35,917 bases of DNA, taken from contig CAJTOM010000005.1 of NCBI GenBank assembly GCA_910577915.1, positions 1-35,917 of the forward strand. The letters run 5' to 3'. This DNA comes from an uncultured Oscillospiraceae bacterium (GTDB lineage Bacteria > Bacillota > Clostridia > Oscillospirales > Oscillospiraceae). The translations under genes were made by a program, and so were the position numbers. Below the pieces are notes generated by a model. That model was not told the origin of the DNA, did no database searches, and was given only the letters and a program-made list of their open reading frames with translations. Shown in pieces: positions 33,600 through 35,917 of the stretch. The number at the start of each line of letters is the position of its first letter. Position 1 is the stretch's first letter.

Positions 33600-34245
33600 G
33601 CTGTTTTACGTCAGCCGGTTTTTCGTCCGGCTGGGGATCGGCCGCTGGACCGCCGACGTCCCGCCGCCCGCCGGCCCCACGGTCTACGTCTGCTCCCACA
33701 GCAACCTGCGGGGGCCCCTGGCCACCCTGTGCTGGCTGCCCTTCGCCCCCCGGCCCTGGGTGTTCCACATGTTCATGCAGAAGGAGACCTGCCGGGCCCA
33801 GTACCGGGACTACACCTTCTCCCGGCGCTTCGGCATGCCAAAGCCCCTGGCGGCCTACGCCGCCTGGGCGGCGTCCGGCTATGTCAGCGCCCTGATGCGC
33901 TCCTTGGGGGCCATCCCCGTCCACCGGGGCACGGTGAAGATCGGGGAGACCTTCCGGGAGACGGCGGCAGCCCTTCAGGCCGGGGAGAGCGTGCTCATCT
34001 TCCCGGACGTGGACTACACCGACGGCTCTGAGGGCATCGGGGAGGTCTATGACGGCTTTCTGCTCATCGAGCGCTTCTGGCGCAGAATCTCGGACCGGCC
34101 CCTGGACTTCGTGCCCCTGCGGCTGGACCGCAGCGCCCGGCGCATCACCGCCGGGGAGACGGCGCGCTTTAACCCCTCCGCCGACCGGAAGGCGGAGATG
34201 ACCCGCGTGAGAGAAAAGCTGCGGGAGGAGATCAACCGGGCCTAA
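33586..34245 (+). CDS. PlsC-like lysophospholipid acyltransferase family protein with altered active-site motif
   Basis: A 219-residue protein resembling 1-acyl-glycerol-phosphate acyltransferases. The motif I His is His38 in VCSHSNLRGP, but the Asp of H-x4-D is Gly43. Motif III, usually FPEGT, reads FPDVDYTD. Either catalysis is changed or the charge relay uses another residue. The sequence is otherwise intact and starts with a good AGGAGG site inside the end of the glycosyltransferase gene, so both act together, perhaps on a lipid-linked glycan. The stop codon sits in the loop of the terminator. Confidence 0.75.
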   Translation: MERGKLFYVSRFFVRLGIGRWTADVPPPAGPTVYVCSHSNLRGPLATLCWLPFAPRPWVFHMFMQKETCRAQYRDYTFSRRFGMPKPLAAYAAWAASGYVSALMRSLGAIPVHRGTVKIGETFRETAAALQAGESVLIFPDVDYTDGSEGIGEVYDGFLLIERFWRRISDRPLDFVPLRLDRSARRITAGETARFNPSADRKAEMTRVREKLREEINRA

Positions 34246-34274
34246 GGCCCGGCGGCTCCTCCCGCAGTTTTTTT
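34219..34274 (+). terminator. Terminator overlapping the end of the PlsC-like gene
   Basis: Outer stem CTGCGGGAGGAG/CTCCTCCCGCAG (12 bp) encloses an inner stem CCGGGCC/GGCCCGG whose 3-base loop is the TAA stop codon; seven T residues follow. The left arm is coding. The T-tract overlaps the stop codon of the convergent gene at 34273. Confidence 0.93.
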
Positions 34275-35103
34275 ACCCCAGAATCTCCGCGTCCGAGGCC
34301 CCCGCGCGGATGTGGGCGTCCACCTCCACTATGTGCCCCGAAAACATACCGTCATCCCGGCAGCAGACCGTCAGACACCCGTTTGGGGATGCGGTCAGCT
34401 CGCTGATGGTCAGCCTGGCGGCAAAGGCCTCCTCCGTGACGGGCGGCGCGCCCTCGCCCCGCCACTCGTTGGCCGCTTCGGTCAGCGACCGGGCGGCATA
34501 CGCCCGGAGACGGCCGTCCCACTGCGCCAGATCCGCGTACAGCGCCTTCAGCGCCGCCAGCGCCCGCTTTCCCGTCTGCCCGTTCTCGCGGTCCGGCTCC
34601 AGGGTGACGGCGCACGGCGCTCCCAGCCAGTCAATCCGGCCCTCAAACAGGGAGAGCTGGCGGTTGAGCACAAAGACCCCCAGGCCCTCCTCCTCTATCC
34701 GCACCGGCTTGGACAGCCGCCTCTGTATGCTGCGCAGTCCCGCGTTCGGGACCCCCTCCTCCAGCACCTCCGTCACCATGTAGCAGACCTCATCGCCGCC
34801 GGCCAGATAGGACGGCAGCTTGACAGGGCGCTCCTTTCGCGCTCTTATCCGGTAGATCTCCAGCGGCTTGAAGGCAAAGCCCCAGCCGCTCCTGTCCGGC
34901 GTGTCCCTGACCAGCCACTCCAGCCGGCCCTTCTTGCGGGAGAGGCAGCCCGTGGCCACGTCCACGGAGGCGGCGAATTCCAGAGAGGGCTGCAGATAGC
35001 CCCCGCAGTCCGACGCGCCGCAAACCCGCCCCCTGGTGAGCACCAGGAGCTCTACCGCCTCCTCAAACCGCTTTTCAAAGCGCCCCGCTGCCGGCTTCTT
35101 CAT
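34273..35103 (-). CDS. DUF2262-like hypothetical protein
   Basis: A 276-residue soluble protein with no signal peptide or membrane segment. The C-terminal pattern CCRDDGMFSGHIVEVDAHI with ending ASDAEILG resembles DUF2262 (a domain of unknown function with D-x-F-x-G-H); the N-terminal half (RGRVCGASDCGGYLQPSLEF, and YRIRARKE) resembles an associated unnamed domain. The middle contains LFEGRIDWLG and a helical segment of Ala/Leu/Arg. No function can be stated. Its ATG overlaps the stop of the pseudouridine synthase gene as ATGA, so both share a transcript. Confidence 0.75.
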   Translation of the reverse strand: MKKPAAGRFEKRFEEAVELLVLTRGRVCGASDCGGYLQPSLEFAASVDVATGCLSRKKGRLEWLVRDTPDRSGWGFAFKPLEIYRIRARKERPVKLPSYLAGGDEVCYMVTEVLEEGVPNAGLRSIQRRLSKPVRIEEEGLGVFVLNRQLSLFEGRIDWLGAPCAVTLEPDRENGQTGKRALAALKALYADLAQWDGRLRAYAARSLTEAANEWRGEGAPPVTEEAFAARLTISELTASPNGCLTVCCRDDGMFSGHIVEVDAHIRAGASDAEILG

Positions 35104-35771
35104 GCCCCGCCCTCCTCAAGTTCCGTATTCTGTCCGCCCGCCAGCGCGGCCCCGAAGCGCGCCCACGGATCCCCCTCCGGCAGGCGGGAGAAGCGCAGCC
35201 TCTCCCCGCTCTCCGGGTGGGGCAGGGCCAGCAGGGCGCTCCACAGGGCCAGAGGGCCGGGACCGCCGCCGTATTTCCCGTCCCCCAGCAGGGGCGTGCC
35301 CCGGCTGGCAAACTGGACCCGGATCTGGTGGGTGCGCCCCGTGTGGAGGCGGACGCGGACCAGGCTGCTCCCCTCCTCCGCCGCCAGCGTCCGGTAGGAC
35401 AGGCTGGCCTCCTTCACACCGCCCCTCTGACGGCGGACCACGAAGCTCTTGTTCCGCCCCCGGTCGTGGAGCAGAAGATCCCGGTACGTCCCCTCCGGCT
35501 CCCGGGGCCGGCCGTGGAGGACGCACAGATACTCCTTTTCCAGCGCCCCCGCCTGGATGGCGGCGGAGAGGGACGCGGCGGCGGCCCGCGTGCGGGCATA
35601 GACCATCACGCCCCCCGCCTCCCGGTCCAGCCGGTGGACGGGGTAGATCTCGCCCCCGGCCTGCCGGCGCAGCCGCTCCGGCAGACTGCCGCCGGGGCCG
35701 TCCTGGCTGAGCAGTCCCGGCGGCTTGAGGCAGACCAGCAGGGCGCGGTCCTGGTATAGGATCGAAAGCAT
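35100..35771 (-). CDS. RluA-family pseudouridine synthase
   Basis: A 223-residue enzyme converting specific uridines in rRNA or tRNA to pseudouridine. The catalytic Asp49 lies in the signature HRLDREAGGVMV; KPPGLLSQDG and the late RTHQIRVQF and GDGKYGG are typical. It lacks an N-terminal S4 domain, like the short RluA subgroup. The exact RNA target is unknown. GGAGGAG lies 6 bases before the ATG; a leader of at least 100 bases with two inverted repeats lies upstream. Confidence 0.93.
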   Translation of the reverse strand: MLSILYQDRALLVCLKPPGLLSQDGPGGSLPERLRRQAGGEIYPVHRLDREAGGVMVYARTRAAAASLSAAIQAGALEKEYLCVLHGRPREPEGTYRDLLLHDRGRNKSFVVRRQRGGVKEASLSYRTLAAEEGSSLVRVRLHTGRTHQIRVQFASRGTPLLGDGKYGGGPGPLALWSALLALPHPESGERLRFSRLPEGDPWARFGAALAGGQNTELEEGGA

Positions 35772-35799
35772 GGCAGGCTCCTCCCGTCGCGTTTTGCTT

Positions 35800-35887
35800 C
35801 TGAGAACCAGGATTCATAGACGGGGTCCAACGCCTGTGAATCCTGGTTCTCAGCGCCTGTCCGCATCGACGCTGCGAATACAGGCGC
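35800..35887 (-). repeat. Two stacked inverted repeats in the leader of the pseudouridine synthase gene
   Basis: CTGAGAACCAGGATTCA (35800-35816) and TGAATCCTGGTTCTCAG (35837-35853) form a perfect 17-bp stem with a 20-base loop. Directly adjacent, GCGCCTGT (35853-35860) and ACAGGCGC (35880-35887) form an 8-bp stem, extended by CGCA/TGCG inside. No T-tract follows on the minus strand. It may be an RNA leader, a small RNA or a mobile repeat unit; its upstream neighbour is outside the window. Confidence 0.7.
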
Positions 35888-35917
35888 CTATAGTGTACCG
35901 CAAAACGGGCGGCGGCG

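Overview
The window reads as chromosomal DNA of a GC-rich anaerobic Clostridia, most likely an Oscillospirales gut bacterium of the Flavonifractor/Lawsonibacter type. This is inferred from Firmicutes-style gene content (L7Ae-like gene before rpsL, YlqF, divergent PAP2 protein, TSCPD protein, TIGR03960/TIGR03936 pair), strong AGGAGG ribosome binding sites, amino-acid fermentation genes and corrinoid methyl-transfer genes. No tRNA, rRNA, CRISPR array, insertion sequence or prophage was seen.

Layout. From 1 to 14.8 kb nearly everything is on the minus strand. In order of position: start of the str operon (rpsL, partial, preceded by an L7Ae-family gene with its own promoter); a TSCPD-domain gene; xseA-xseB-ispA-divergent PAP2; a small HTH regulator divergent from an 87-aa unknown gene across a perfect 15-bp-arm palindrome; thrC; rnhB-yraN; lepB-ylqF; a complete branched-chain amino-acid type ABC importer (livJHMGF); and an XRE-cupin regulator. 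From 15.0 to 34.2 kb genes are on the plus strand except one AraC regulator: NhaC-type antiporter with 2-amino-4-oxopentanoate thiolase (ortA-ortB); then an 11-kb accessory-looking block; then a housekeeping-like B12-binding radical SAM pair and a glycosyltransferase/acyltransferase pair. From 34.3 kb to the end two minus-strand genes (DUF2262-like, RluA-type pseudouridine synthase) follow an unusual hairpin-rich leader.

The most interesting region is 18.67-29.70 kb. It combines a UroD/MtaA-family protein with HxC...C zinc ligands, a PocR-AraC regulator, a RACo-type corrinoid reactivase, a DUF2284 cysteine-rich protein, a MtbC-like corrinoid protein, a complete BMP/Nup-type ABC importer and a second UroD-family protein lacking the Cys ligands. 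I infer a corrinoid-dependent demethylation system with its own importer, the BMP family pointing to a nucleoside-like or other small methylated substrate. No MttB/MtaB methyltransferase and no methyl-tetrahydrofolate transferase is in the window, so the UroD proteins are the candidate methyltransferases.

The nhaC-ortA-ortB operon with a divergent XRE-cupin regulator is a fragment of the ornithine/2,4-diaminopentanoate fermentation pathway, without the aminomutase, racemase or dehydrogenase nearby. Together with livJHMGF and thrC it suggests an amino-acid fermenting lifestyle. All functions are assigned by reading motifs and overall resemblance; no database search was possible.
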